Virus record (IMG/VR): IMGVR_UViG_3300022908_000003
Coordinates: 1 to 64,000 of that record
DNA: 64,000 nucleotides
DNA from: a virus
Reading direction: 5' to 3' (one strand)
In this document: piece by piece, positions 50,413 to 58,846 of the stretch
Numbering within the stretch: position 1 is the first letter of the stretch
Layout: each line of letters begins with the position of its first letter
The notes under the pieces: model-generated
What the model was told of the DNA's origin: nothing
Seen by the model: the letters and a program-made list of their open reading frames with translations, nothing else
The model's database searches: none
Translations under genes and position numbers: made by a program

Positions 50413-51243
50413 TTAACTTGGTTCGGCTAATTGTAATTGCTGGCTTTCTCTTGATTTTCCAATTAGTTTACCAAGTGCACTACCTATACTTGCTGTGAAA
50501 TGGTTTTCGTATTTTATATCAATGCTTGTTACAGGTCTACCCGTATCAATATCAACTAGTTTGTATTTTCTAGCTAAAAGAGAATGATGAGCTTTTATAC
50601 TATCTCTTGCTGCTGCTGCAATTCCTATAATAAGTGCATCTACTTGCTCCCCTCTTAGAAGTAATCTTAATTCTTTCTCTCGTTTACTTCCAGTTTCGGT
50701 AAGCTTTCGTTTATGCTCACTCCATGCCCTTATTTCGTTCCAGGTATCTTTCTCACTAATCCCGGAATTAACAATATTAATTAAACTACCTAAAAACTCT
50801 TCTGTTATCTTCTCTTGGTCATTTTCCAGGTAGTAGGTTAATTGAGATATTTTTAGTTTAAGATCTTTCCATGCAGCATTACTGAGATCTTGCCCTAGAC
50901 TTTTTTTTAACTGAGAAATTTTAGTGTCTGTTAGGGCAATTTCATGATCTGTAGATAACTTGTCTTCATCAGCTAGAGCAGCATTCATATCTGCTCTAAG
51001 ATACTGAGGCATTGTTTCAGAAGTTTTTAAACTTTTTGCAGCATAGTGAGTAATGCCTTTTGGTGCCCTATCTCCATGTTTACGACATCTACCACAAGTA
51101 CCTAAAATAGTTACTTGGCAACGTCTCTCCGGTTCTCCAGGTCTACGTATAATACCGTTACAAATAGCCTGCCCTTTATCGTTGTAGGCAAATACCTTCT
51201 TCCCATTAGAAAGTATTTCAAGTGGTTTTTCTTTTATAGGCAT
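50413..51243 (-). CDS. terS: Terminase small subunit candidate
   Basis: 276 aa from ATG 51243 (AAAGGAGGT upstream). A longer frame to 51375 lies in the endolysin gene. CQVTILGTCGRCRKHGDRAPKG near 38 is the Cys/His 'HG..APKG' block seen in proteins next to phage terminases. Helical core segments follow (ALTDTKISQLKKSLGQDL, EKITEEFLGSLINIV). Position directly before terL supports the call. Homology alone is modest. Confidence 0.6.
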   Translation of the reverse strand: MPIKEKPLEILSNGKKVFAYNDKGQAICNGIIRRPGEPERRCQVTILGTCGRCRKHGDRAPKGITHYAAKSLKTSETMPQYLRADMNAALADEDKLSTDHEIALTDTKISQLKKSLGQDLSNAAWKDLKLKISQLTYYLENDQEKITEEFLGSLINIVNSGISEKDTWNEIRAWSEHKRKLTETGSKREKELRLLLRGEQVDALIIGIAAAARDSIKAHHSLLARKYKLVDIDTGRPVTSIDIKYENHFTASIGSALGKLIGKSRESQQLQLAEPS

Positions 51244-51270
51244 TTGCCTACCTCCTTTAAATTTATTTGA

Positions 51271-51299
51271 AGTTCCCCGTTTTCTCTGGTAGAAGAATA
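51271..51299 (-). repeat. Dispersed 26-bp element, intergenic
   Basis: Near-consensus copy in the short gap before terS, 27 nt before its ATG. A separate ribosome-binding site lies in between. Confidence 0.85.
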
Positions 51300-51301
51300 C
51301 C

Positions 51302-51808
51302 TTAGAAATTATGGCATCTTTGAAAATGCATGGGATCTTTTCTGCCTTTATAGTCTGCACCCCAAAAGAAGCCATGTTTCTTAAATGCAGCTACTAATTC
51401 AGGTGGTTGTTTTGTTCTGTCCTTAGATCCAAGTGGGTTTTGTGCTACATTTATGTCAATAGCTAAGCCCCATGAGTGAAAAGATAATTTGGGATGTGCT
51501 GTATTCTCTGTACCTCTTACGTCTCTAAAGTTATAAGAGCCACCACAATCATTAATATACTTATTGTAGTTGCCAAATATGTCATGCAAAGCAGTAGTCA
51601 TTGCTATATGCGCTTTAACATGAATTAGTTGTCCATTAGACAGAGTATGAGGAAGATTTATTAGGTAGTCTTCCTCGAAGTTATCTTTTCTAGGATCTCC
51701 ATAGTTTTTGTATAGCTCTGCATAGGAAGAAGGAATTGGAACTAAACCCCAATCAACTCCCTTAATTTTATTTGGATTTTTCGGGTCAATATCAGCAATA
51801 GTTGCCAT
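51302..51808 (-). CDS. Endolysin, M15 peptidase (L-Ala-D-Glu type)
   Basis: 168 aa from ATG 51808 (GAGGTAG upstream). HPKLSFHSWGLAIDINVAQN near 110-129 and DPMHFQRC near 159 give the His-x(6)-Asp...His zinc site of M15/VanY-type phage endolysins such as T5 Lys. It cuts the peptide stem of peptidoglycan. No signal sequence is present, so it would need a holin, possibly one of the membrane proteins at 25784-27027. Confidence 0.85.
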   Translation of the reverse strand: MATIADIDPKNPNKIKGVDWGLVPIPSSYAELYKNYGDPRKDNFEEDYLINLPHTLSNGQLIHVKAHIAMTTALHDIFGNYNKYINDCGGSYNFRDVRGTENTAHPKLSFHSWGLAIDINVAQNPLGSKDRTKQPPELVAAFKKHGFFWGADYKGRKDPMHFQRCHNF

Positions 51809-51860
51809 TTTATCTACCTCTAGTTTTATTATTTTTGATCTAAGAGAAACTTTGCGCTTA

Positions 51861-51899
51861 TAGCTTCTATCCTGCAACTCGAAAGGAGAATAGAAGCTA
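51861..51899. repeat. Short inverted repeat between tail-side gene and endolysin
   Basis: TAGCTTCTA and TAGAAGCTA, 9-bp arms with a 21-nt loop, just past the SGNH gene. Possibly an RNA-processing or termination hairpin. No T run follows. Confidence 0.4.
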
Positions 51900-51910
51900 G
51901 TTTGCGTCGA

Positions 51911-53974
51911 TTAATAGGTTAGTTTTGTCTTCTTTAATGTATTAAATATCATTTCAGAAGAAGTGTTAAACCTATAGTGTGTTCTTACCGGTATTGATAC
52001 ACTAGGATTTAGCGCAGAGTTTATTGCAGATACTATAGCAGGGTTTACATCAATAGCAGCTTTTGCAGTGTTTTGGTGTATTCCATCCCCACTTGCCCAT
52101 GTATCTTGCCCTCCCGCGGTTACTCCGTCTGTAACATAGGAAGGAAGATCTACTGCAATTGTGTTGCTATCTGCTGCCTGTACAACTCCTTGCTTAACCT
52201 GTGTCCATTTAAAGTCACCGCCAATAGGCTGTAAGAAAATTATCTTTGCTAGTGGTGCAGCGGCTCTTAGAGCAGGGATAAATGCAGCTACAGAAGCAAC
52301 TACATTTGCATCAGATGTACCGTGAAGCCAATCATTTGTGCCTTCATTTACTACAATATAGTCTGGTGCAGGTGAGAATGCCCCACTTACTAACCTGCTT
52401 ACTCCTGCCCAATGTTTATTCCATGCACTATTTGTGTCATCTCCAGGAACAAATAGTGCTGGAACATTATAAGCAGCTAACCACCTAAACCCTTGCCCTC
52501 CCATTGGAATTAATCCAACTTCACAACCTAATGCTTTTGCAACCGCTTCTACATGGTTGTAATAAGGGCTTGGGATACTTGTTCCTTCTATGCCGTCTGC
52601 TGGATTTAATGCAATACTATCGGAATACCATAAAAGTCTTTTTGATAGTAGAGCATAAGCTCCTATAGTTTCTCCGGTATCTATGTTTATACCGGTTATT
52701 TTTATTATAGAAGGCGGTGGGTTAGCTGTCCATAGATCGGCTGTACCACCTCCAAATTGGGATCTCCAATATATTCTTACAGTGTGAGCAGAGTTCCAAA
52801 GTCCTGAACTCATAAGAACTATAGAAGTAGTTGCATTTGTTATGTTTGTGCTAACGAATGCTCTTTCGTCTACGCTATATATTATTGTAGAAGATCCTGC
52901 CGATGCTTGTAAGCCACTAAGATCAAGTAGTAAAGTGCAGTTACTACCGGAGAATGTAAACTTAGAGTGCCAATCAATGTCATTACTTTCTACACTAGTA
53001 GTACTTGTTATATGTGTAGCGTAAGGAGAAAGACCTGCTTGAAAGTTTGCATTACTAATTGCAACAGATAGGTTTGTGTTATTTTCAGTATAGATCTGAG
53101 TAAAACCTGTACCTGTATCTGCTGCTGCAATTCCGCATTGACCTGCGGACTGTATTACAGAGTTTGTACCTGTGGTTATTGTAGATGATACTCTTCCTGT
53201 ACTGTTTCCTGAGACAGTTAAAGGAATATGTAAGCCAGCAGAAACTCTATATACTGTATATGTTATAGTAGTTGGGTTTGTTCCAGAGGCACTTGATAAG
53301 CATTCAATTACATTTGTTGAAGACGCAGCCCAATTTGTACTTGAAACACTTGTCTCAACTCCTTGCAAACAGTGAAATACCTGTACTTGGAAAGTTGTAC
53401 TACCATTCCATATTCCCACTATCTTTACATAGTCTGTATTATCTACATATCTAAGAAAAGCTAGAGTAGGTCTATATGAAGTTGCAGGTAAAGCAGCAGT
53501 TTTTACATATTGACTGTTATTTAGTACATTTTCTGAGCTAGGTCTAAGTAACGGTGCATCTCTCTGGCGAACTATGCTTTCACCATTAGAGTGATTATTT
53601 ACTGTATTTGTAGTAAATGTAATAGATGTGCCAGCTATTGACTGTATTTGCAGTGCTTCTGCATTTGCGGTTCCTGCACCTACTATATCTACTTCTCCAA
53701 CAACTCTAGAAGTTGCTGAAGTATACACTATTACATTTGTTCCAGCAGTAGTAGCTCCATTTACAGTTGTACTGCCTATAGTTGCTACTGTTTTTGTAGA
53801 AACTATAGCTCCAGAAGTTGTAGTATACTGCCCCCAGGTGTCAATCCATCCATTACCTACTGCTCCCGTACCTGAAACCACATGATCTATAATTTTACTA
53901 GCATTTGTAGTTACTGTAGGAACAAAAAGAAGTAGAAATAACAGGTTTGCTTTTACAGCTAATTTTAGTTTCAT
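51911..53974 (-). CDS. Secreted SGNH/GDSL hydrolase
   Basis: 687 aa. Residues 1-25 (MKLKLAVKANLLFLLLFVP) form a Sec signal peptide. Residues about 30-430 are Ser/Thr-rich beta structure. The hydrolase lies at about 440-650: LLWYSDSIALN holds the nucleophile Ser, MGGQGF block II, VVNEGTNDW block III, and SGDGIHQN the Asp-x-x-His pair. Such esterases remove acetyl groups from surface glycans and are common on phage tail spikes. A cleavable signal on a phage structural protein would be odd, so secretion from the infected cell is possible. Confidence 0.65.
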   Translation of the reverse strand: MKLKLAVKANLLFLLLFVPTVTTNASKIIDHVVSGTGAVGNGWIDTWGQYTTTSGAIVSTKTVATIGSTTVNGATTAGTNVIVYTSATSRVVGEVDIVGAGTANAEALQIQSIAGTSITFTTNTVNNHSNGESIVRQRDAPLLRPSSENVLNNSQYVKTAALPATSYRPTLAFLRYVDNTDYVKIVGIWNGSTTFQVQVFHCLQGVETSVSSTNWAASSTNVIECLSSASGTNPTTITYTVYRVSAGLHIPLTVSGNSTGRVSSTITTGTNSVIQSAGQCGIAAADTGTGFTQIYTENNTNLSVAISNANFQAGLSPYATHITSTTSVESNDIDWHSKFTFSGSNCTLLLDLSGLQASAGSSTIIYSVDERAFVSTNITNATTSIVLMSSGLWNSAHTVRIYWRSQFGGGTADLWTANPPPSIIKITGINIDTGETIGAYALLSKRLLWYSDSIALNPADGIEGTSIPSPYYNHVEAVAKALGCEVGLIPMGGQGFRWLAAYNVPALFVPGDDTNSAWNKHWAGVSRLVSGAFSPAPDYIVVNEGTNDWLHGTSDANVVASVAAFIPALRAAAPLAKIIFLQPIGGDFKWTQVKQGVVQAADSNTIAVDLPSYVTDGVTAGGQDTWASGDGIHQNTAKAAIDVNPAIVSAINSALNPSVSIPVRTHYRFNTSSEMIFNTLKKTKLTY

Positions 53975-54777
53975 GGGCTAACCCTTCCGAAAGTTCCATA
54001 ATTAGCTATAGTAGCTTGTACAGATGCAGGAGTATAGGTGAAAGATCCATTTACCTGCCCGGAATTTCCTATATAAAGGTTAGCTCCGGATAATGACCAT
54101 TTTACGCCTACCGAGTTAGCCGGTAAAGTTCCTCCAGCAAGTGTAGTTAATGTAGTCGCAGAAGTTATACTATATGTAAAATCTGCTGCTAGTTGAACAC
54201 CGGCACTATCTACATAAAACCCTTTTAATGTAGCTGTTCCTGATGTAGATGCAAGAACATATGTAGATAGTGCCGGAGCAGATTGAACTACTACTACAGG
54301 AACTCCAGAGGCATTACCTTGCACACCTATAAGAGTTGTTGCTGCTGTTCCTGCTGAAGATTGTACATTAGTCTGATTAGCTGCTGTAGAAGCTCCAGTA
54401 GGTAAAGGAACAGAGGCTAAGCTTACAGGTTGAGTTGCTTGCCAAAATGTACCGGACACAGGCTGTACACTTTGCCAGAAAGTACCTGTAACTCCTACAT
54501 TAGACCATGTACCTCCTTGATACATTGTACCTTTTAGTAAGGTCTGGTCTGATTGGGTTACAGCACCTCCACCTCCACCGCCCCCTCCACCAACTGAATT
54601 AGGATCTAGAGTTATCCTGCCTGAAGTGTCTACAACAATAGGTCTAGAAACACCTGCTGGGTCTGTTCCTTGTATTACTGTAGTATCTGCTAATAAACAA
54701 GGCATAGACAGATAGAAAACAAAACTTGATAGTAATATAGGAGTTATAAGTCTTTTACCATAGTTTTTACGGTACAT
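53971..54777 (-). CDS. Secreted repeat protein, possible tail-spike partner
   Basis: 268 aa from ATG 54777; a TTG at 54792 is upstream. Residues 1-32 (KRLITPILLSSFVFYLSMPC) are a signal peptide, perhaps a lipoprotein-like Cys. A nine-Gly run follows near 70, then VTGTFWQSVQPVSGTFWQAT, a tandem motif found in phage structural proteins. The remainder is beta-rich and low in charge. It overlaps the hydrolase gene by 4 nt, so the two are made together. Confidence 0.55.
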   Translation of the reverse strand: MYRKNYGKRLITPILLSSFVFYLSMPCLLADTTVIQGTDPAGVSRPIVVDTSGRITLDPNSVGGGGGGGGGAVTQSDQTLLKGTMYQGGTWSNVGVTGTFWQSVQPVSGTFWQATQPVSLASVPLPTGASTAANQTNVQSSAGTAATTLIGVQGNASGVPVVVVQSAPALSTYVLASTSGTATLKGFYVDSAGVQLAADFTYSITSATTLTTLAGGTLPANSVGVKWSLSGANLYIGNSGQVNGSFTYTPASVQATIANYGTFGRVSP

Positions 54778-54782
54778 TTTTA

Positions 54783-54808
54783 GGTTTGCCAACCTCTCTG
54801 GTGAAAGA
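54783..54808 (-). repeat. Dispersed 26-bp element, intergenic
   Basis: Diverged copy (GGTTGGCAAACC in place of the G run), ending exactly 5 nt before ATG 54777. Confidence 0.65.
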
Positions 54809-54873
54809 TAGTGTGCCGCCGAGCGAAGCGAGGCGGGTGTCCTATAGAAAATATGAATAGAAAATATACTATT

Positions 54874-55197
54874 CTATTTCGTTTCGTCCGCAGACTTAGT
54901 AGGCTGCATTAAATCATAATTCTCTAGGAAATCCTCTTCAGACATTACGGAGTTTCCATTACCTTCATCTCCGAACATAATAATGTAATCGCCATCCTTT
55001 AGATCCATGGCTTCTCCAGAAGAATTTTCTACAGTATAGTAAGTCATCGTTACCTTGCCTGTAGAAATATCTGTGATCTCGTTTGTCTGTACGCAATCAG
55101 GCCATGACTTAGGTTCCTCTACTTTAAACTGAACTGCTTGTACAGGTTCTTGCTTTGGTAGATAGTTTGGAAATAGTTTCTTGGTGTTGTTTGCCAT
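54874..55197 (-). CDS. Hypothetical protein
   Basis: 107 aa. PVQAVQFKVEEPKSWPDCVQ and DLKDGDYIIMFGDEG recall the small phage family of the gene at 55482-55730, so the two may be distant paralogues. Function unknown. Confidence 0.55.
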   Translation of the reverse strand: MANNTKKLFPNYLPKQEPVQAVQFKVEEPKSWPDCVQTNEITDISTGKVTMTYYTVENSSGEAMDLKDGDYIIMFGDEGNGNSVMSEEDFLENYDLMQPTKSADETK

Positions 55198-55203
55198 TGT
55201 TAT

Positions 55204-55458
55204 TTAATCTTTCTGTATTATATTTACTAGTTGATCTCCAAGCTGTTTAGAGATCTCTTCATCTGTCATTGAAGAGTGTGCTTCTAGTTCTACTTCAACT
55301 GGTGCAGTAAGTGTGGCTATCCAACCACCTTCTTCGGCGTCGAAATGTATTGAGCAGCCGGTCACTGGAAGAGGATGTTCTGACCCATCTTTCTTTATTA
55401 AAGTTACTGCACAAGTATAGGGTTTCAAATACTCTCCTGTAACTTTGATTTTGTCCAT
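55204..55458 (-). CDS. Hypothetical protein
   Basis: 84 aa, beta-rich (YTCAVTLIKKDGSEHPLP, WIATLTAPVEVELEA) with a helical end. Starts MDKIKVTGEYL. Not recognised. Confidence 0.5.
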   Translation of the reverse strand: MDKIKVTGEYLKPYTCAVTLIKKDGSEHPLPVTGCSIHFDAEEGGWIATLTAPVEVELEAHSSMTDEEISKQLGDQLVNIIQKD

Positions 55459-55481
55459 TGGTTCTGGTTTTCCTTTGGCTT

Positions 55482-55730
55482 TTATTCTACTAGTTCATAT
55501 GTTGCTTCAAATATGTCTGGTTTACAAGGGTATATTTCGCCCTTAACACCTTTTATAATAAAGTCACCAATTTCTCCGCGCATAGTTCCTTCTAAAGTTT
55601 TAATTTCGCAATGTGTTTCATAAGTGACTATATTATTTTTAGTAACTTCATCACAAAACCACTCAGGTCTATCGTCTGTCCAATAGCGGAAAGCTTCTAT
55701 TACTACAGGTTTCTTACGATACTTAGGCAT
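55482..55730 (-). CDS. Small phage protein of the 'KYRKKPVVIEA' family
   Basis: 82 aa. MPKYRKKPVVIEAFRYW at the start and GDFIIKGVKGEIYPCKPDIF near 56 are the hallmarks of a widespread, uncharacterised phage family (RKKPVVIEA...GDwIIkGv.GE.YPCKPDIF). Role unknown. Confidence 0.75.
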   Translation of the reverse strand: MPKYRKKPVVIEAFRYWTDDRPEWFCDEVTKNNIVTYETHCEIKTLEGTMRGEIGDFIIKGVKGEIYPCKPDIFEATYELVE

Positions 55731-55753
55731 TCTCTGATTTCCTTTAGTGTAAA

Positions 55754-55863
55754 TCGGGAGGGAAGGGTTCGAACCTTCATGTAGAGAGTATAGTAAACTG
55801 ATCAGAGATCTATAGTGTCTCAGCCAAGTGCTCTTGGTGCATTGCCGATTATGCTACCTCCCG
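55754..55863 (-). tRNA. tRNA-like gene with abnormal anticodon region
   Basis: Acceptor CGGGAGG/CCTCCCG, D-arm GCAT/ATGC with GG in the loop, and T-arm GAAGG-TTCGAAC-CCTTC are perfect. The region between D- and T-arms is about 59 nt, with CCAAG/CTTGG closing only a 4-nt loop plus a second imperfect hairpin. The isotype cannot be read. A defective tRNA, an unusual class II tRNA or a mimic are options. No CCA is encoded. Confidence 0.5.
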
Positions 55864-55884
55864 GTGTTTGTTACTGTAGGTAAT

Positions 55885-55963
55885 TTGGGTGGAAAGGTCT
55901 CGAACCTTTACCGACTACGCGGAAAACCCGTCACGCCGTTCTACCTGTTAAACTACACACCCA
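55885..55963 (-). tRNA. tRNA-like gene, isotype uncertain (possibly Lys-UUU)
   Basis: Acceptor TGGGTG/CACCCA with a bulge, D-arm GTTT/GAAC with AGGT in the loop, and T-arm AAAGG-TTCGAGA-CCTTT are good. The anticodon arm does not form a clean 5-bp stem with a 7-nt loop. One weak fold gives a loop GTTTTCC with anticodon UUU. No CCA is encoded. 22 nt from the other tRNA-like gene. Confidence 0.5.
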
Positions 55964-55969
55964 TGTTAG

Positions 55970-56818
55970 TAAATTTTCTACAGGGGGTAGTTTCTAAAAT
56001 AAATTTTCAAAATTTAATAGAGTTCCTCCCCCTCCCGGCTTCATATGAAAAGGTGCCTACCCCCCCCCCCTGCCCTTAGTGTATTTATTGCACTAATTCT
56101 GCTCAGTGGTTGATGGCTTACTGTATTTTCTTTAGTAGATCTCCCTATACATTCCATACCCCTATACATTCATGTCTTAGTGTAGTAAATATACTAAAGA
56201 AAATACAATAGACTAGCTTGTAATAGTGATGATTACATGTTATTACAGGAATTGCAGTTGGGTAGATACTATATCGAACCATATCAGATTATATCACGAT
56301 ATACCGGGCTATACCGTTGTATTAACTATGATACAGCCATTCCCTCAGTGTATACCGCTATGGTTTCCAACTACCTATACATAGTCTGTAGTGAGTTGCA
56401 TTGTACGCTCAGTCTGCCTATCTGTCAAGATTTTACTACCAAACTACCAATAACTATCATTATCTGTCAAACCTACCCTTATACATCTATTCTCCTTGTC
56501 CCTACGTTGACCGTACAGAGCGTTTACCGGTCTCTCATGACTTCTACCTCATTGTCCATCTAAGCATGTCTACACAACTGAATTTAATACGGTTTAGTGG
56601 CTATTTGCATCTCATAGAAGCATAGAAAAATTTTTTAATATTCCCTGCCCTTCCTGCCCTTCCCTCTACCCAGCTAACCATATCTCAGCTATGTCCTAAT
56701 CCCTGTCACAAAAAAAAACCACACAACTCGAATGAGTTGCATGGCTTGATTAACTACGTTCCTACTACCTGGGTTAGATCTCTATTGGCCTACCTGGGTT
56801 AGATCTCTTTATTTTTTT
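55970..56818. other. Gene-free region, candidate origin or regulatory region
   Basis: About 850 bp without a credible ORF. It contains a poly-C run near 56063, a 15-bp inverted repeat (GTATTTTCTTTAGTA at 56123-56137, complement at 56192-56206), many TATACC/ATATC words at 56265-56390, and an 18-bp direct repeat TACCTGGGTTAGATCTCT at 56766 and 56791. Iteron-like AT-rich content suggests an origin, but this is inference. Confidence 0.45.
56708..56744 (-). terminator. Rho-independent terminator
   Basis: Minus strand: CCATGCAACTC, loop ATTC, GAGTTGTGTGG (11-bp stem, one mismatch) followed by nine T. It ends the small-gene transcript 75 nt past the gene at 56819. Confidence 0.85.
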
Positions 56819-57151
56819 TTATTCTACATCCGCTTTATTCATAACCTTACCTTGTTGCACTTCATCGTCACCCCGTAATATCTTACCTTCTTCTATATCG
56901 CCATTAGCTAAGATAGTTTGATTGGCTACATACCGGCTTAATCTGAGCGCATGAGTTGCGAGTATATCGCATTCCTCACTTAGATCTTTCGTTGGTTCTA
57001 TAACTTCATCTCTATCACGAGCTAATTTTTTTAGTAATTTAGTTTCTTTTACATAGAGTTTTGCAATCTTAATTGCCTGTCCTAGTGTGAGCAGAAGAAG
57101 TGTTTTAACTTCGCTATTCGGACTTGCTAGTAATTTCTTTTCAATCTTCAT
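56819..57151 (-). CDS. Hypothetical protein
   Basis: 110 aa, helical (LLTLGQAIKIAKLYVKETKL, DILATHALRLSRYVANQ), acidic C-terminus. Starts MKIEKKLLAS. Not recognised. It ends a leftward run of small genes. Confidence 0.55.
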   Translation of the reverse strand: MKIEKKLLASPNSEVKTLLLLTLGQAIKIAKLYVKETKLLKKLARDRDEVIEPTKDLSEECDILATHALRLSRYVANQTILANGDIEEGKILRGDDEVQQGKVMNKADVE

Positions 57152-57174
57152 TTTAATTCTCTCCTTCGGATAAT

Positions 57175-57387
57175 TTACGCAAACAATTCGAAAATTATTC
57201 TACTTTGTACATTGTCTTTTGACTTGTAATACTGAATTACCTTAGCTTCTCTTGTTTCTGTTCTAATAAATTTACCCAACTTTTCATTTCCACTCGGATA
57301 ACTAACAAGTTCCCATGTTTTCCCGTCTCTATGTAATTGTTCTAAAGTTATACGAACTTCATATTTTCTAGCATTTCTAAATTTCAT
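57175..57387 (-). CDS. Small protein, paralogue 1 of 3
   Basis: 70 aa. MKFRNARKYEVRITLEQL, then WELVSYPSG, LGKFIRTETREAKVIQYYK and RIIFELFA. It shares its order of motifs with the genes at 57690-57908 and, more weakly, 57413-57655. Function unknown. Confidence 0.6.
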   Translation of the reverse strand: MKFRNARKYEVRITLEQLHRDGKTWELVSYPSGNEKLGKFIRTETREAKVIQYYKSKDNVQSRIIFELFA

Positions 57388-57412
57388 TTGAGTGTATCCT
57401 TCGGATGGTTAG

Positions 57413-57655
57413 TTATTTCTCTACAACGGTAAACATAATACGATACAATATACAATCAGCGTTTACTTTTCCTACATTGTTATATTTCTTGTAATGGTGC
57501 CATTCTTGATAAGTTGTTGTTTCACTCCAATTGTACTTACCTATATCTAGTTTATCTAACTCATTTTCCGGCACTTCTACATATTCGTCATTCTCATTTA
57601 AAACCTGTACAATGACCTTAATTTTTTGCTGTTTTCTGATTGCCTTGATTTTCAT
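57413..57655 (-). CDS. Small protein, paralogue 2 of 3
   Basis: 80 aa. MKIKAIRKQQKIKVIVQVL at the start, LDIGKYNWSETTTYQEWHHY in the middle, YRIMFTVVEK at the end. The most diverged of the triplet. Its start matches the basic tag pattern. Confidence 0.55.
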   Translation of the reverse strand: MKIKAIRKQQKIKVIVQVLNENDEYVEVPENELDKLDIGKYNWSETTTYQEWHHYKKYNNVGKVNADCILYRIMFTVVEK

Positions 57656-57689
57656 GGTTTATCCTTTTCTTTCTACTAAGCTAGTTAAT

Positions 57690-57908
57690 TTAAATAAACA
57701 TCTCAAAAACTATTCTGTACATAGTTCCGTCTTTATGTTGATAGTATACGTCTACTCGACTGTTCTCACTTCTAATTATATGGTTAAAGTCTCCTAACTC
57801 TAAACTATCTGAGGGATATTTTATATCTTCCCATATCCCGGCGTCAAAATTAATACACTTCTGTAAGGTTTTTGTAATTTCTACCTTCTTAGCCTTTTTG
57901 TATTTCAT
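57690..57908 (-). CDS. Small protein, paralogue 3 of 3
   Basis: 72 aa. MKYKKAKKVEITKTLQKC, WEDIKYPSDSLELGDF, then RSENSRVDVYYQHKDG and YRIVFEMFI. About one third identical to the 57175 protein by eye. Confidence 0.6.
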   Translation of the reverse strand: MKYKKAKKVEITKTLQKCINFDAGIWEDIKYPSDSLELGDFNHIIRSENSRVDVYYQHKDGTMYRIVFEMFI

Positions 57909-58112
57909 TTAGTTTCTATATCCTTTTTTCTTCTTGCCGTTTGACCGTGCGATTTCCTCAAAAGATTGTACTTTCTGTTCTGGAATTTCTTCTCCTTTCT
58001 CGTTGCCTGTGCCTGCATTTAATCGGTTATTGATTATTGCTACCGGTCCCCCTATAAACAACGGTAACAAAAAACACAATATAATCGCTAACGGGTCTTG
58101 ATACCATTCCAT
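57909..58112 (-). CDS. Small membrane protein
   Basis: 67 aa. One hydrophobic helix (LAIILCFLLPLFIGGPVAII) near the N-terminus, then an acidic-to-basic soluble tail ending KKKKGYRN. Not recognised. It overlaps the next gene by one base. Confidence 0.55.
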   Translation of the reverse strand: MEWYQDPLAIILCFLLPLFIGGPVAIINNRLNAGTGNEKGEEIPEQKVQSFEEIARSNGKKKKGYRN

Positions 58113-58381
58113 TATACTAATTCCTTTCGAGATCTAAGAGGTAAACTCATGCATGTTTGACCTTCTTCGCGTCCATTGTACTTGCATAAGTTCATTGTAT
58201 TCTTTACCCAATCATAAGAGGGTAATTGATCATATTCAATTTTCCCGTTAGCTCCAAAACAATCGGTATTTCCTCCCGGTGTCCACTTCCGATGGAATAA
58301 GCTTTCATGAGTAAATAAACTTGGATTTCCATCTTTTGTTGAGAGCATATGCATTGCAATTTTGAAATTGGCTAAGTTCAT
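58112..58381 (-). CDS. Hypothetical protein
   Basis: 89 aa from ATG 58381, whose A is shared with the upstream TAA (TAATG). Segments such as FHRKWTPGGNTDCFGANG and three Cys suggest a compact fold. Not recognised. Confidence 0.55.
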   Translation of the reverse strand: MNLANFKIAMHMLSTKDGNPSLFTHESLFHRKWTPGGNTDCFGANGKIEYDQLPSYDWVKNTMNLCKYNGREEGQTCMSLPLRSRKELV

Positions 58382-58845
58382 TATATTTTCTCCGACCATG
58401 TTTCTACTCGAAATTCTCGCTTAATACCTTGCTGGAAAGTTTGGTACTTTCCTCTATCTTGATTGGCATTCTGTATTCTGCGATAATTACGATATGCAAA
58501 ATACCATGCCCTTCTCAGACTAAATTGAGTTGATTTATCGCCATTCTTTTGATTGTAAACTAAAGCAAATGTACATACCGGGTAATCGCCATAGCTGCCC
58601 CAATTGATATAAAGATCTATATTTACAACATCAGGATAAACGCTATAACGAACGTTCTTTATATCTTCTCCACGGCATTCCAGCTTAGTTGTAAACGGGT
58701 TATTATCACGGTTCCCAAGTCCGTTTATATGCCTGGCAAGTCTATTTTCTGCATTGAGAGGAAAGCACAATAAATGCGACGCAATATAATGGCTATTACG
58801 GTATTTTTTAGCAAGTTCGTTTTTAAGCTTAGTTGATGTTTTCAT
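58381..58845 (-). CDS. Hypothetical protein
   Basis: 154 aa. Helical N-terminus (TKLKNELAKKYRNSHYIASH), then YSVYPDVVNIDLYINWGSYG and an Arg/Tyr-rich stretch (LRRAWYFAYRNYRRIQNAN). Not recognised. No catalytic motif seen. Confidence 0.55.
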   Translation of the reverse strand: MKTSTKLKNELAKKYRNSHYIASHLLCFPLNAENRLARHINGLGNRDNNPFTTKLECRGEDIKNVRYSVYPDVVNIDLYINWGSYGDYPVCTFALVYNQKNGDKSTQFSLRRAWYFAYRNYRRIQNANQDRGKYQTFQQGIKREFRVETWSEKI

Positions 58846-58846
58846 T

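Noticed and set aside
56040-56075. Poly-C run as a frameshift or pilin-variation site
   Set aside because: No open frame crosses it.
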